Assembly: GCA_937915745.1 (NCBI GenBank)
Contig: CALGGJ010000011.1
Location: 1-38,057, forward strand
Source of the DNA: an uncultured Prevotellaceae bacterium
GTDB lineage: Bacteria; Bacteroidota; Bacteroidia; Bacteroidales; Bacteroidaceae
Direction of reading: 5' to 3'
DNA length: 38,057 nucleotides
Of this stretch, positions 16,685 to 24,790 are shown piece by piece. A program made the position numbers and the translations under genes. The first letter of the stretch is position 1, and every line of letters starts with the position of its first letter. The notes under the pieces are model-generated. The model did no database searches. It was not told where the DNA came from and saw only the letters and a list, made by a program, of their open reading frames with translations.

Positions 16685-16701
16685 TTGGCACGCATCTTGC
16701 A
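16685..16701 (+). promoter_or_regulatory. Sigma-54 (RpoN) -24/-12 promoter match upstream of htpG
   Basis: TTGGCACGCATCTTGCA fits the sigma-54 consensus TGGCACG-N4-TTGC exactly, with GG at 16687-16688 and GC at 16699-16700 (10 bases between). Transcription would start near 16712, 67 bases before the htpG ATG. No TAnnTTTG element is evident nearer htpG. Confidence 0.55.
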
Positions 16702-16778
16702 ATACACACCTTGAAAAACTGCAGCCCATTGGCAGCAAGCACGAACCGGATATAACAACCAAACAGACATATTAAAGT

Positions 16779-18821
16779 ATGAAAGGCAACATTGGGGTTA
16801 CGACCGAGAACATATTCCCCGTTATCAAAAAGTTCTTATACAGCGACCACGACATTTTCATTCGTGAAATAGTGAGCAACGCAGTAGATGCCACACAAAA
16901 ACTGCGCACAATAGCCCAGAAAGGTGAACTGAAAGAAGATGCAGGCGACCTGACCGTACATGTGAGTATCGACCCAAAAGCCGGCACCCTGACAGTGAGC
17001 GACCGTGGTATCGGCATGACTGCCGAAGAAATAGACAAATACATCAACCAGATAGCCTTCTCGTCGGCAGGCGACTTTCTCGACAAATACAAGGAAGACG
17101 CCAATGCCATCATAGGCCACTTCGGGCTCGGATTTTACTCATCATTCATGGTGAGCAACAAGGTTGAAATTGTGACCCGCAGCTGGCAAGAAGGAAGCAA
17201 GGCAGTACGCTGGACATGCGACGGCAGCCCTGAATACACCATCGAGGAAACCGAACGCACCGACCGCGGCACCGACATAATCATGCACATAGCCGACGAC
17301 TGCAAAGAATTCCTCGAAGAAAGCCGAATACAAACGCTACTTACCAAATATTGTCACTTCCTGCCTGTAGCAGTGGCCTTCGGCAAGAAGAAAGAATGGA
17401 AAGACGGCAAACAAGTAGAAACCAGCGAAGACAACATCATAAACGACACCACACCGCTGTGGACAAAAAAACCGGCCGACCTGAAAGACGAAGACTACAA
17501 AAAGTTCTACCGCGAACTCTATCCGATGAGCGACGAACCACTCTTCTGGATCCACCTCAACGTAGATTTCCCATTCAACCTCACAGGTGTACTCTACTTC
17601 CCTAAAGTGAAAAAAAGCATCGAACTGCAGAAAAACAAAATACAACTATACTGCAACCAAGTGTTCGTGACCGACAGCGTAGAAGGCATCGTGCCCGACT
17701 TCCTCACACTCCTGCATGGTGTAATCGACTCCCCAGACATACCTCTCAATGTAAGCCGCAGCTACCTGCAAAACGACTCCAACGTAAGGAAAATATCAAC
17801 ATACATAACCAAGAAAGTGAGCGACCGCCTGCAGTCAATCTTCAAAAACGACCGCAAAGAGTTTGAGCAGAAATGGGACGACATAAAGATATTCATCCAC
17901 TACGGAATGCTTACCGAAACCGACTACTATGACAAGGCTAAAAACTATGCCCTGCTCAAAGACACCGAAGGTAAATTCTTTACATACGAAGACTATAAAA
18001 CCCTCATCAAAGACAGCCAAACCGACAAAGACGGCACACTCATCTACCTCTACGCACAAGACCACGACGCACAATACGCATATATCGAGGCCGCACAGCA
18101 AAAAGGCTACAACGTACTCATGATGGATGGCGAACTCGATGCCGCAATGCTCGGACTACTAGAAGAAAAGAACGAGAAGACACGATTCGTCCGAGTTGAC
18201 TCAGACACCATCGACCACATCATACGCAAAGACAACACCGACGAGCAAACGGCACCGGCTGGAATCCTGGCCGACATCTTCTCGACACAACTACCGAAGA
18301 TGGAAAAAACAGAATTCCACGTCGAACCGCAAGCTATGGGCGAAACAGCCGCACCAATCGTCATAACACAGAGCGAATACATGCGACGTATGAAAGACAT
18401 GGCACGCCTGCAACAAGGAATGGCATTCTATGGCGAAATGCCCGACATGATGAACATCGTGGTCAATACCGACCACCCACTCATCAAAACCATAAGACAT
18501 CAAGGCGAAGAAGCCACTGCCGAAGCACTCAAACCAATCGAAGCCGAAATTAAAGGACTCAGTGCACGACGCGATGCCATCAACCAGTCAAACAAAGACA
18601 AGAAGTGGGACGAAATACCACAAGAGAGCAAAGACGAACTCAGCAAGACCGAAAAAGACATCGAAGAACAACAATCCAAAAAGACCGCAGTAATATCCGA
18701 CTATGCAAAAGACAATAAAGTCGTACACCAACTCATCGACCTCGCCCTGCTGCAAAACGGACTCCTCCGTGGCGAAGCACTCACCAACTTCGTGAGACGC
18801 AGCATCGAACTGATAAACTAA
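16779..18821 (+). CDS. htpG: Molecular chaperone HtpG (bacterial Hsp90)
   Basis: ATP-dependent cytoplasmic chaperone that helps late folding of client proteins. The 680-residue protein has the GHKL ATPase domain with Glu30 and Asn34 in IREIVSNAVDA, Asp75 in SDRGIGM, and the lid motif GHFGLGFYSSFMV (113-125). The middle domain follows from about 230, with LNVSRSYLQ carrying the catalytic-loop Arg. The C-terminal dimerisation domain is present. It includes a charged region around 600-640 that is longer than in E. coli (624 residues); this is usual for Bacteroidetes. It stands alone between a sigma-54-type promoter match and a good terminator. Confidence 0.97.
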   Translation: MKGNIGVTTENIFPVIKKFLYSDHDIFIREIVSNAVDATQKLRTIAQKGELKEDAGDLTVHVSIDPKAGTLTVSDRGIGMTAEEIDKYINQIAFSSAGDFLDKYKEDANAIIGHFGLGFYSSFMVSNKVEIVTRSWQEGSKAVRWTCDGSPEYTIEETERTDRGTDIIMHIADDCKEFLEESRIQTLLTKYCHFLPVAVAFGKKKEWKDGKQVETSEDNIINDTTPLWTKKPADLKDEDYKKFYRELYPMSDEPLFWIHLNVDFPFNLTGVLYFPKVKKSIELQKNKIQLYCNQVFVTDSVEGIVPDFLTLLHGVIDSPDIPLNVSRSYLQNDSNVRKISTYITKKVSDRLQSIFKNDRKEFEQKWDDIKIFIHYGMLTETDYYDKAKNYALLKDTEGKFFTYEDYKTLIKDSQTDKDGTLIYLYAQDHDAQYAYIEAAQQKGYNVLMMDGELDAAMLGLLEEKNEKTRFVRVDSDTIDHIIRKDNTDEQTAPAGILADIFSTQLPKMEKTEFHVEPQAMGETAAPIVITQSEYMRRMKDMARLQQGMAFYGEMPDMMNIVVNTDHPLIKTIRHQGEEATAEALKPIEAEIKGLSARRDAINQSNKDKKWDEIPQESKDELSKTEKDIEEQQSKKTAVISDYAKDNKVVHQLIDLALLQNGLLRGEALTNFVRRSIELIN

Positions 18822-18850
18822 ATACAACAGACAACCGCAACCTACAAACC

Positions 18851-18885
18851 AAAGCCCGTACAAACAAATTGCGCGGGCTTTTTCC
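18851..18885 (+). terminator. Rho-independent terminator after htpG
   Basis: AAAGCCCG (18851-18858) pairs with CGGGCTTT (18874-18881), continuing into a T run (TTTTT, 18879-18883). It lies 30 bases after the htpG stop. Confidence 0.8.
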
Positions 18886-18926
18886 ACTTTTTTAAGGAAT
18901 TCCTTCTCTATTAAATAAAAAAGCAC

Positions 18927-18934
18927 TAAATTTG
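18927..18934 (+). promoter_or_regulatory. -7 promoter element for the TPR-ribH-tamB unit
   Basis: TAAATTTG followed by CA matches TAnnTTTG, about 80 bases before the TPR gene start. I see no TTTG at the -33 position. Confidence 0.45.
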
Positions 18935-19014
18935 CACGCTATTTTGCGCAGTGTAAGTAAACACATGCACAGAATAATGAAAACTGAACAATAACCAAAA
19001 TACAAATAACCAAA

Positions 19015-19698
19015 ATGGCAAAAAACAAAAACAAAAAAGTATCCGACAAAGCAATCGGACTCGATGTTCAACTCAGCAAATCAGAAGCATTCATCGAGAA
19101 AAACTGGAAAGTAATCGTAGCCGCATTGGCAGCAGTCATCGTAGTCGTTGCAGGTATCTTCATATATCGCAACCACATGGAAAGCAAAACCAATGAAGCA
19201 AACCAGGCAATTGCTAAAAGCCAAGCCGCATTCGGCATGGAACAATACGAACAAGCACTCAACGGCGACGGAGTGACAGAAATGGGATTCCTCAAAATCA
19301 TCGACGAATACAGCGGAACAAAAACAGCCAATCTGGCACGTGCATACGCAGGCATCTGCTATGCCAACCTCGACCGCACAGAAGAAGCAATCAAGATGCT
19401 CGAAGACTTCGACCCACAAGACGATCAAATCATATCGCCATCAGCAATAGCCGCACTGGGAAACTGCTATGCAAAAAATGGTGAGACCGAAAAGGGGGCA
19501 GAAACACTCGTGAAAGCGGCCAAACGTGCCGACAACGATGCAGTAAGCCCTATATTCCTGCTTCAAGCCGGACAACTCTACGAGAGCATCGACAAAGCAG
19601 ACAAAGCACTCAACCTCTATAAAGAAATAAAGGAAAAGTACTTCAGATCGTCACTTGCAAGCGATATAGACAAATACATCGAGCGTGCCACAAAATAA
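19015..19698 (+). CDS. Membrane-anchored TPR protein (YfgM-like)
   Basis: A 227-residue protein with a short basic N-terminus, one transmembrane segment at about 32-52 (VIVAALAAVIVVVAGIFIY), and TPR-like helical repeats to the end (for example SGTKTANLARAYAGICYANL and ADKALNLYKEIKEKY). The layout resembles YfgM, a periplasmic-facing partner of the SecYEG/PpiD chaperone network. It precedes ribH; the two are separated by a repeat-filled 145-base gap. The role is inference from architecture. Confidence 0.82.
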   Translation: MAKNKNKKVSDKAIGLDVQLSKSEAFIEKNWKVIVAALAAVIVVVAGIFIYRNHMESKTNEANQAIAKSQAAFGMEQYEQALNGDGVTEMGFLKIIDEYSGTKTANLARAYAGICYANLDRTEEAIKMLEDFDPQDDQIISPSAIAALGNCYAKNGETEKGAETLVKAAKRADNDAVSPIFLLQAGQLYESIDKADKALNLYKEIKEKYFRSSLASDIDKYIERATK

Positions 19699-19710
19699 AG
19701 CCAACAACCG

Positions 19711-19824
19711 TTAGTGTCTCGAGGCCTCAACCCCGACACCCACGCCACAATTCGCTAGTGTCTCGAGGTCTCAACCCCGACACCCACGCCACAATTCGTT
19801 AGTGTCTCGAGGTTTTCCCTCGAG
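19711..19824 (+). repeat. 44-bp tandem repeat upstream of ribH
   Basis: Two near-identical 44-bp units (19711-19754 and 19755-19798; start TTAGTGTCTCGAGG / CTAGTGTCTCGAGG) and a truncated third from 19799. Each full unit contains GTGTC...GACAC arms, and the first also holds the palindrome GAGGCCTC. The third ends in a perfect 7-bp hairpin (19806-19812 with 19818-19824) located 20 bases before the ribH start, where it could affect translation. Confidence 0.85.
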
Positions 19825-19843
19825 AAAATAAAGCACACATCAT

Positions 19844-20335
19844 ATGGCAACACGCAACCACAACCTCTCCAACTACGATATCAACTCCGTCCCCCAGGCA
19901 CATGGCATGAAAGTTGGTATCGTAGTTAGCGAATGGAACAACAACGTAACCGGAGCACTCCTGAACGGAGCCATGACAACGCTGCAAAAACACGGAGTAT
20001 CACCCGAAGACATACACGTCGAAACAGTACCAGGCAGTTTCGAACTGATACACGCATCCCGACTCATGGCAAAGACCGACGTAGATGCAGTTATAGCAAT
20101 AGGATGTGTCATACGAGGCGACACCCCACATTTCGACTATATTTGTCAAGGTACAACACAAGGTCTGGCACACCTAAATGCAACCGGAAACAAGCCCGTC
20201 GTCTATGGACTCATTACAACCGACAACATGCAACAAGCGCTCGACCGGTGTGGAGGACAGATGGGAAATAAGGGCGACGAATGTGCCATTACCGCAATAA
20301 AGATGATTGCACTATCAAGAACATTAAGAAAATAA
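19844..20335 (+). CDS. ribH: 6,7-dimethyl-8-ribityllumazine synthase
   Basis: Condenses 5-amino-6-ribitylaminouracil with 3,4-dihydroxy-2-butanone 4-phosphate, the penultimate step of riboflavin synthesis. The 163-residue protein has the family motifs SEWN (29-32), VPGSFE (62-67), IGCVIRGDTPHFDYI with catalytic His96, and a C-terminal GGQMGNKGDECA segment. Other rib genes are not in the window and I see no FMN riboswitch before it. Its 3' end overlaps the start of tamB by 55 bases. Confidence 0.96.
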   Translation: MATRNHNLSNYDINSVPQAHGMKVGIVVSEWNNNVTGALLNGAMTTLQKHGVSPEDIHVETVPGSFELIHASRLMAKTDVDAVIAIGCVIRGDTPHFDYICQGTTQGLAHLNATGNKPVVYGLITTDNMQQALDRCGGQMGNKGDECAITAIKMIALSRTLRK

Positions 20336-23300
20336 TAAGAAGCATTATCGGAGGCATACTACTCATGTACGTATGCCTCATAATGTTACTCAACATACCA
20401 TTCATCCAAAAAAGCATTGGAAGTTGGGCGGCTGATGCTTTGTCGCAACAAACAAAAACACATGTAGGAATCGGAAACATCAACCTCGGACTCCTAAACC
20501 GCATCATCATCGACGATTTCACCATATACGACCAGCAAAACCAGCCATTACTCAAGGCCGACCGCCTTGCAACAAATATTGAGATACTGCCATTGCTGCA
20601 AGGAAAAACAAGCATATCAAGCACACAAATATTCGGATTGACCGCACACATACGGCAAGCCACACCAGATTCACCCACCAACATCCAGTTCCTGACCGAC
20701 ATAATTGCCTCAGAAAACAGCGATAAAGAATCGCGACCGATAGACCTAAGACTCGGCACATTCGTACTCCGTCGCGGACATATCACCTACGACATAACCA
20801 GCGAGCCACACATACCGACATTCGACACCAACCATCTCGACATCGGCAACGTCAATGTCACCCTTTCGCTCAAGGCATTCAATCAAGACACTATAGACCT
20901 TACCATACGCAGGTTAGACTTTTGCGAAAACAACGCCAAATTAAATATCAATAATATTCAGGCACAACTTGTTGCCAACAAGACCAGAGCACAAGTCACA
21001 AATCTTAATATCCAAGCACAACAATCAGAGATAAAAATCGACACACTCAAAGCATTTTATCCCAATTACAAACAAGACAAAACATTCGAGTTTAGTGTGC
21101 CACAAATCACCGCAGACATACAGCCGGCAGGTCTTGCTCCATTTCTGCCGCAAACAAGCGCCATTTCCACCCCACTCCACCTCGACTCACAAATAAGTGG
21201 AACACAAGATATGATAAATATCTGCCAACTCAACATACAAGCCAATGACGGCTCTATATCCTTAGCCACCGATGGCGAAATACACAATTGGCAGCAAGCC
21301 GACCCCAATGCCATACTGACAACCCATGTCAAGATTGACAACCAAGGCAAACAGATGTGTATGAACATCGTCAACCCAGACAAAGAAATACCCTATATGT
21401 TCAATTGCCTTGGCGAAGTGCAATATGATGGACAAATCATCAAATCGGGCAGTCAAATAACTACAAACGGACATATCTATACCGATGCCGGCAACGCTGA
21501 CATATATGTTAAGAGCGAAAACAAGAAAATAACGGCAGGAATTGAATCAGAGAAATTAAATCTTGCACAACTCACATCTGATCCCGATTTGGGAAATGCC
21601 AAAATACAAATCGACCTGGAGGGCTGCATGTCAGGCAAACAACCCGAAGGATGGCTCAATGCCGCCATTGAAAACCTGGAATTCAAAGGGCAGAAATACT
21701 CCGGACTGACACTCTCGGCAAGTCGCGGGAACGGCATCACAAAAGCAAAAGCCAGCATAACAGACCCACTCGTCAACCTTTTGTTAGATGCCACATATAC
21801 AGAAAACGACTCACATTTCGAGGGTTGTGCCATCATCGCCGACCTGAATCCTCATGCCATGAACCTGACCGAGACGCTTGCTGACGAAACATTCGACATG
21901 AATATTTCGGCCGACATCTATGGCACAGACATAAACAAGATTACCGGTAAACTTAATATTACTGACTTGAACATACACACCGAAGAGCAAACACAAACAC
22001 TCGGCAACATGTCGCTGAATATTCAGCAGTCGGACAACGAAAGACAAATTGCACTGCATACCGACTTTGCTGATGCAACCCTCAACGGTGACATACAGAT
22101 CGACGGCATTATAGATGCGTTCAAAAACCAAGCTGCACACCATCTTCCTGCACTCATCCAATCTAAGAAAAATAACATAAACCGCTTCAACTTCGATATT
22201 TCCATAAACGAATCAGACTTCATCAGACATTTCATCACAACTGACTACGTGATAGAACAGTCGATTCATGCATCGGGATATATCGATGCACAAGCAGACA
22301 ATATGGAAGTATCTATCGACATACCACTAATCAGTAACGGCAACAAGACTTACACCAACACACACATAACCTCCAGCAACACGCTTCAACGTCTCAGTCT
22401 ATCGGCCATCACACATCACAAGACCAATGATGGCAATATGCGTATCATGCTTACGGCAGATGCATTCAAAAACGAGCTACAGACACTTCTGCAATGGGAC
22501 AACCGTGAAACCGAAAAAGACAATGGTATGCTATATGCAACTACGGTCTTTAGCGACAGTTTGGGGCAGGTCAAAAGCAACATAAACCTCAAGAAGTCAC
22601 AAATCATGATAAACGACACAATTTGGCAGGTACAGCCATCGACAATATCGATATTCGATAAGCAAATACAATGCAACAACCTGAAAATATACAACGATCA
22701 ACAATACATAGCACTCAACGGCATTATATCAGACAACCCTGACGACTCGCTCGTAGCCGACCTCAATTCGCTCGAAGTATCATACATAACCAGTCTCGTT
22801 AATTTTAATGCCGTGCGTTTTCGCGGTGCTGCATCAGGACGTGCCGTCGTGAGCAACATCTATAAGGATATTCATCTCAATGCAGACCTCGTAGTTGACA
22901 ATATGCACCTGCAAGAAGGAAGACTCGGAACTGGCCATATACAAGCGTCATGGGACAAAGAGCTGGCCGGAATCAGGATTAACGGTCGTATTGTGGATAA
23001 CTATAAGAATATAGACCGAACCACGGACGTGTCGGGTTTTATTGCTCCAAGTAAGAACGACATCGACCTCAAAATCACCACTAAAGATACTAATGCCGAA
23101 TTCCTCAATGGTTTTCTTGCGTCAACATTCAAAGATATCAACGGCAAGACAAATGGAGTTTTACATGTAGTAGGTCCTCTGAACGACGTAAACCTTGTCG
23201 GGAATGTAAGTGCAGATGTCGAAATGACCCTGCGTGCGACAAATGTCACCTATCACGTCAATCCACTCGATTCAATTCATCTGCGTCAATATGGTTTCGA

Positions 23301-24744
23301 TTTCAACAGTGTCAGACTCACCGACAAAAAAGCCGGCAATGCAGTAGTAAACGGAACATTGGCACACAAAAACATGAAAAACTTCATATACGACTTCGAT
23401 ATCATGATGGATAACCTCACTGTATATGATGAGCGTGAATTCAATTCCGACAAATTCTATGCAACCGTATATGCTGATGGCAACCTTCAGATTCATGGTT
23501 CTGACGGTCACCCATTACGCATGTCGGCCGATGTGACTCCAACCCGGGGCAGCATCTTTGCATACGATGCTGCAACCCCCGATGCCATCACATCGTCTGG
23601 CTTTGTCACGTTCAGAGACATAACGTCGGGCAACAATTCAGATATCGACTATTATGAGAATGAGGACAACGAGGCTGCAAAAGCATTCGACCAGGGATAC
23701 CAGAGTGATATATACCTGGATCTGAGCCTTCATGTCAATCCGAATTGCGAGATTATGCTGCGCATGGACAACAAGGACGACGGTTATATGACTACTCGTG
23801 GCAGTGGAACACTGATGGCCCACTACCATAATAAAAGTCCATTCTCGCTTAATGGCATATATCAGATTCAGGAGGGCCACTATAAGCTCTACCTTCAAGA
23901 ATTGGTGGCGCGCGACCTCGCACTCCAGTCTGGCAGCAATGTAGTCTTCAACGGCAATCCGTTCGATGCCAACATACACCTCATCTGCCATCACACACTT
24001 CCTGCCGTGCCATTGCGCGACCTCACATCGACCGATGCCTTCAACCAAAACACCAAAGTCAAAGTGATTTGCGTGATGGACATCACCGGTAAGCTCGACA
24101 ACATGAACTTTGCATTTGCCATTGAACTGCCAACCGTGAGCGACGAGACACGCCAGCTGGTGAACAGTCTCATCACATCTGACGAGGAGTTGAACATGCA
24201 AATGATTTATCTGTTAGGATTGGGACGTTTCTATCCGAGCGAATATTCCCGTGCCAATGGTGAGACGGGTTCGGATCAGGCGGTCAACACCCTGCTGTCG
24301 TCAACCATCTCTGGCCAGATAAACCAGATGCTGTCTGATGTGATAGGCGCCGACAGTAAATGGAACTTCGGTACGGGTCTCTCGACCGGCGAGCGTGGAT
24401 GGAACGACCTGGATGTCGAAGGCATCCTGTCGGGACGTCTGTTCGACGACCGTCTGCTTATAAACGGAAACTTCGGCTATCGCGACAATGCACTCACCAA
24501 TTCTTCAAACTTCATTGGTGACTTCGATGTGAGATGGCGGCTGAAGGAAGACGGACATACGTTTATCAAAGCATACAACCAGACAAACGACCGGTATTTC
24601 ACTAAAGCCACTCTCAACACACAGGGTATAGGCCTGACGTATCAGCGCGACTTCGATTCGTGGAAGGCTCTTTTCCGCCGAAAGATGAAGGAAGCGGCAG
24701 AACAACAGGGTGAGAAGTCTGAAAAGCAGAAAAAGAGCAAGTAA
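20281..24744 (+). CDS. tamB: Translocation and assembly module protein TamB (DUF490)
   Basis: A 1487-residue envelope protein. One N-terminal membrane anchor (about 19-43) is followed by a very long beta-helical, AsmA-like body with repeated Asp/Asn/Ile-rich strands, then the conserved TamB C-terminal domain (about 1000-1470; GNPFDANIHLICHHTLPA, then TDEELNMQMIYLLGLGRFYP). It bridges inner and outer membranes and works with a BamA/TamA-type protein in outer-membrane protein insertion and possibly phospholipid transport. The ATG at 20281 lies inside ribH; it is the only in-frame ATG that keeps the anchor intact (the next, at 20365, would cut it). Confidence 0.9.
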   Translation: MCHYRNKDDCTIKNIKKIIRSIIGGILLMYVCLIMLLNIPFIQKSIGSWAADALSQQTKTHVGIGNINLGLLNRIIIDDFTIYDQQNQPLLKADRLATNIEILPLLQGKTSISSTQIFGLTAHIRQATPDSPTNIQFLTDIIASENSDKESRPIDLRLGTFVLRRGHITYDITSEPHIPTFDTNHLDIGNVNVTLSLKAFNQDTIDLTIRRLDFCENNAKLNINNIQAQLVANKTRAQVTNLNIQAQQSEIKIDTLKAFYPNYKQDKTFEFSVPQITADIQPAGLAPFLPQTSAISTPLHLDSQISGTQDMINICQLNIQANDGSISLATDGEIHNWQQADPNAILTTHVKIDNQGKQMCMNIVNPDKEIPYMFNCLGEVQYDGQIIKSGSQITTNGHIYTDAGNADIYVKSENKKITAGIESEKLNLAQLTSDPDLGNAKIQIDLEGCMSGKQPEGWLNAAIENLEFKGQKYSGLTLSASRGNGITKAKASITDPLVNLLLDATYTENDSHFEGCAIIADLNPHAMNLTETLADETFDMNISADIYGTDINKITGKLNITDLNIHTEEQTQTLGNMSLNIQQSDNERQIALHTDFADATLNGDIQIDGIIDAFKNQAAHHLPALIQSKKNNINRFNFDISINESDFIRHFITTDYVIEQSIHASGYIDAQADNMEVSIDIPLISNGNKTYTNTHITSSNTLQRLSLSAITHHKTNDGNMRIMLTADAFKNELQTLLQWDNRETEKDNGMLYATTVFSDSLGQVKSNINLKKSQIMINDTIWQVQPSTISIFDKQIQCNNLKIYNDQQYIALNGIISDNPDDSLVADLNSLEVSYITSLVNFNAVRFRGAASGRAVVSNIYKDIHLNADLVVDNMHLQEGRLGTGHIQASWDKELAGIRINGRIVDNYKNIDRTTDVSGFIAPSKNDIDLKITTKDTNAEFLNGFLASTFKDINGKTNGVLHVVGPLNDVNLVGNVSADVEMTLRATNVTYHVNPLDSIHLRQYGFDFNSVRLTDKKAGNAVVNGTLAHKNMKNFIYDFDIMMDNLTVYDEREFNSDKFYATVYADGNLQIHGSDGHPLRMSADVTPTRGSIFAYDAATPDAITSSGFVTFRDITSGNNSDIDYYENEDNEAAKAFDQGYQSDIYLDLSLHVNPNCEIMLRMDNKDDGYMTTRGSGTLMAHYHNKSPFSLNGIYQIQEGHYKLYLQELVARDLALQSGSNVVFNGNPFDANIHLICHHTLPAVPLRDLTSTDAFNQNTKVKVICVMDITGKLDNMNFAFAIELPTVSDETRQLVNSLITSDEELNMQMIYLLGLGRFYPSEYSRANGETGSDQAVNTLLSSTISGQINQMLSDVIGADSKWNFGTGLSTGERGWNDLDVEGILSGRLFDDRLLINGNFGYRDNALTNSSNFIGDFDVRWRLKEDGHTFIKAYNQTNDRYFTKATLNTQGIGLTYQRDFDSWKALFRRKMKEAAEQQGEKSEKQKKSK

Positions 24745-24790
24745 TTACCGGAAATGACATTGAATAACATAATCATAAAACCACGATATT

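Larger units (their letters stand above)
16290..16778. other. Divergent pheT-htpG intergenic region
   Basis: 489 bases without a gene. From left to right it holds the pheT promoter, an inverted repeat (AGCTTGG at 16407-16413 with CCAAGCT at 16427-16433), repeat array C, an inverted pair TGCCAA/TTGGCA (16661-16666 and 16685-16690), and a sigma-54-type promoter match for htpG. I see nothing recognisable in 16434-16534. Confidence 0.6.

Noticed and set aside
16640..16778. CIRCE/HrcA operator before htpG
   Set aside because: The TGCCAA/TTGGCA pair does not match TTAGCACTC-N9-GAGTGCTAA; the GAGTGCGC words of array C lack the CIRCE inverted layout.
19699..19843. FMN riboswitch before ribH
   Set aside because: None of the conserved FMN aptamer elements is present; the gap consists of a 44-bp tandem repeat.
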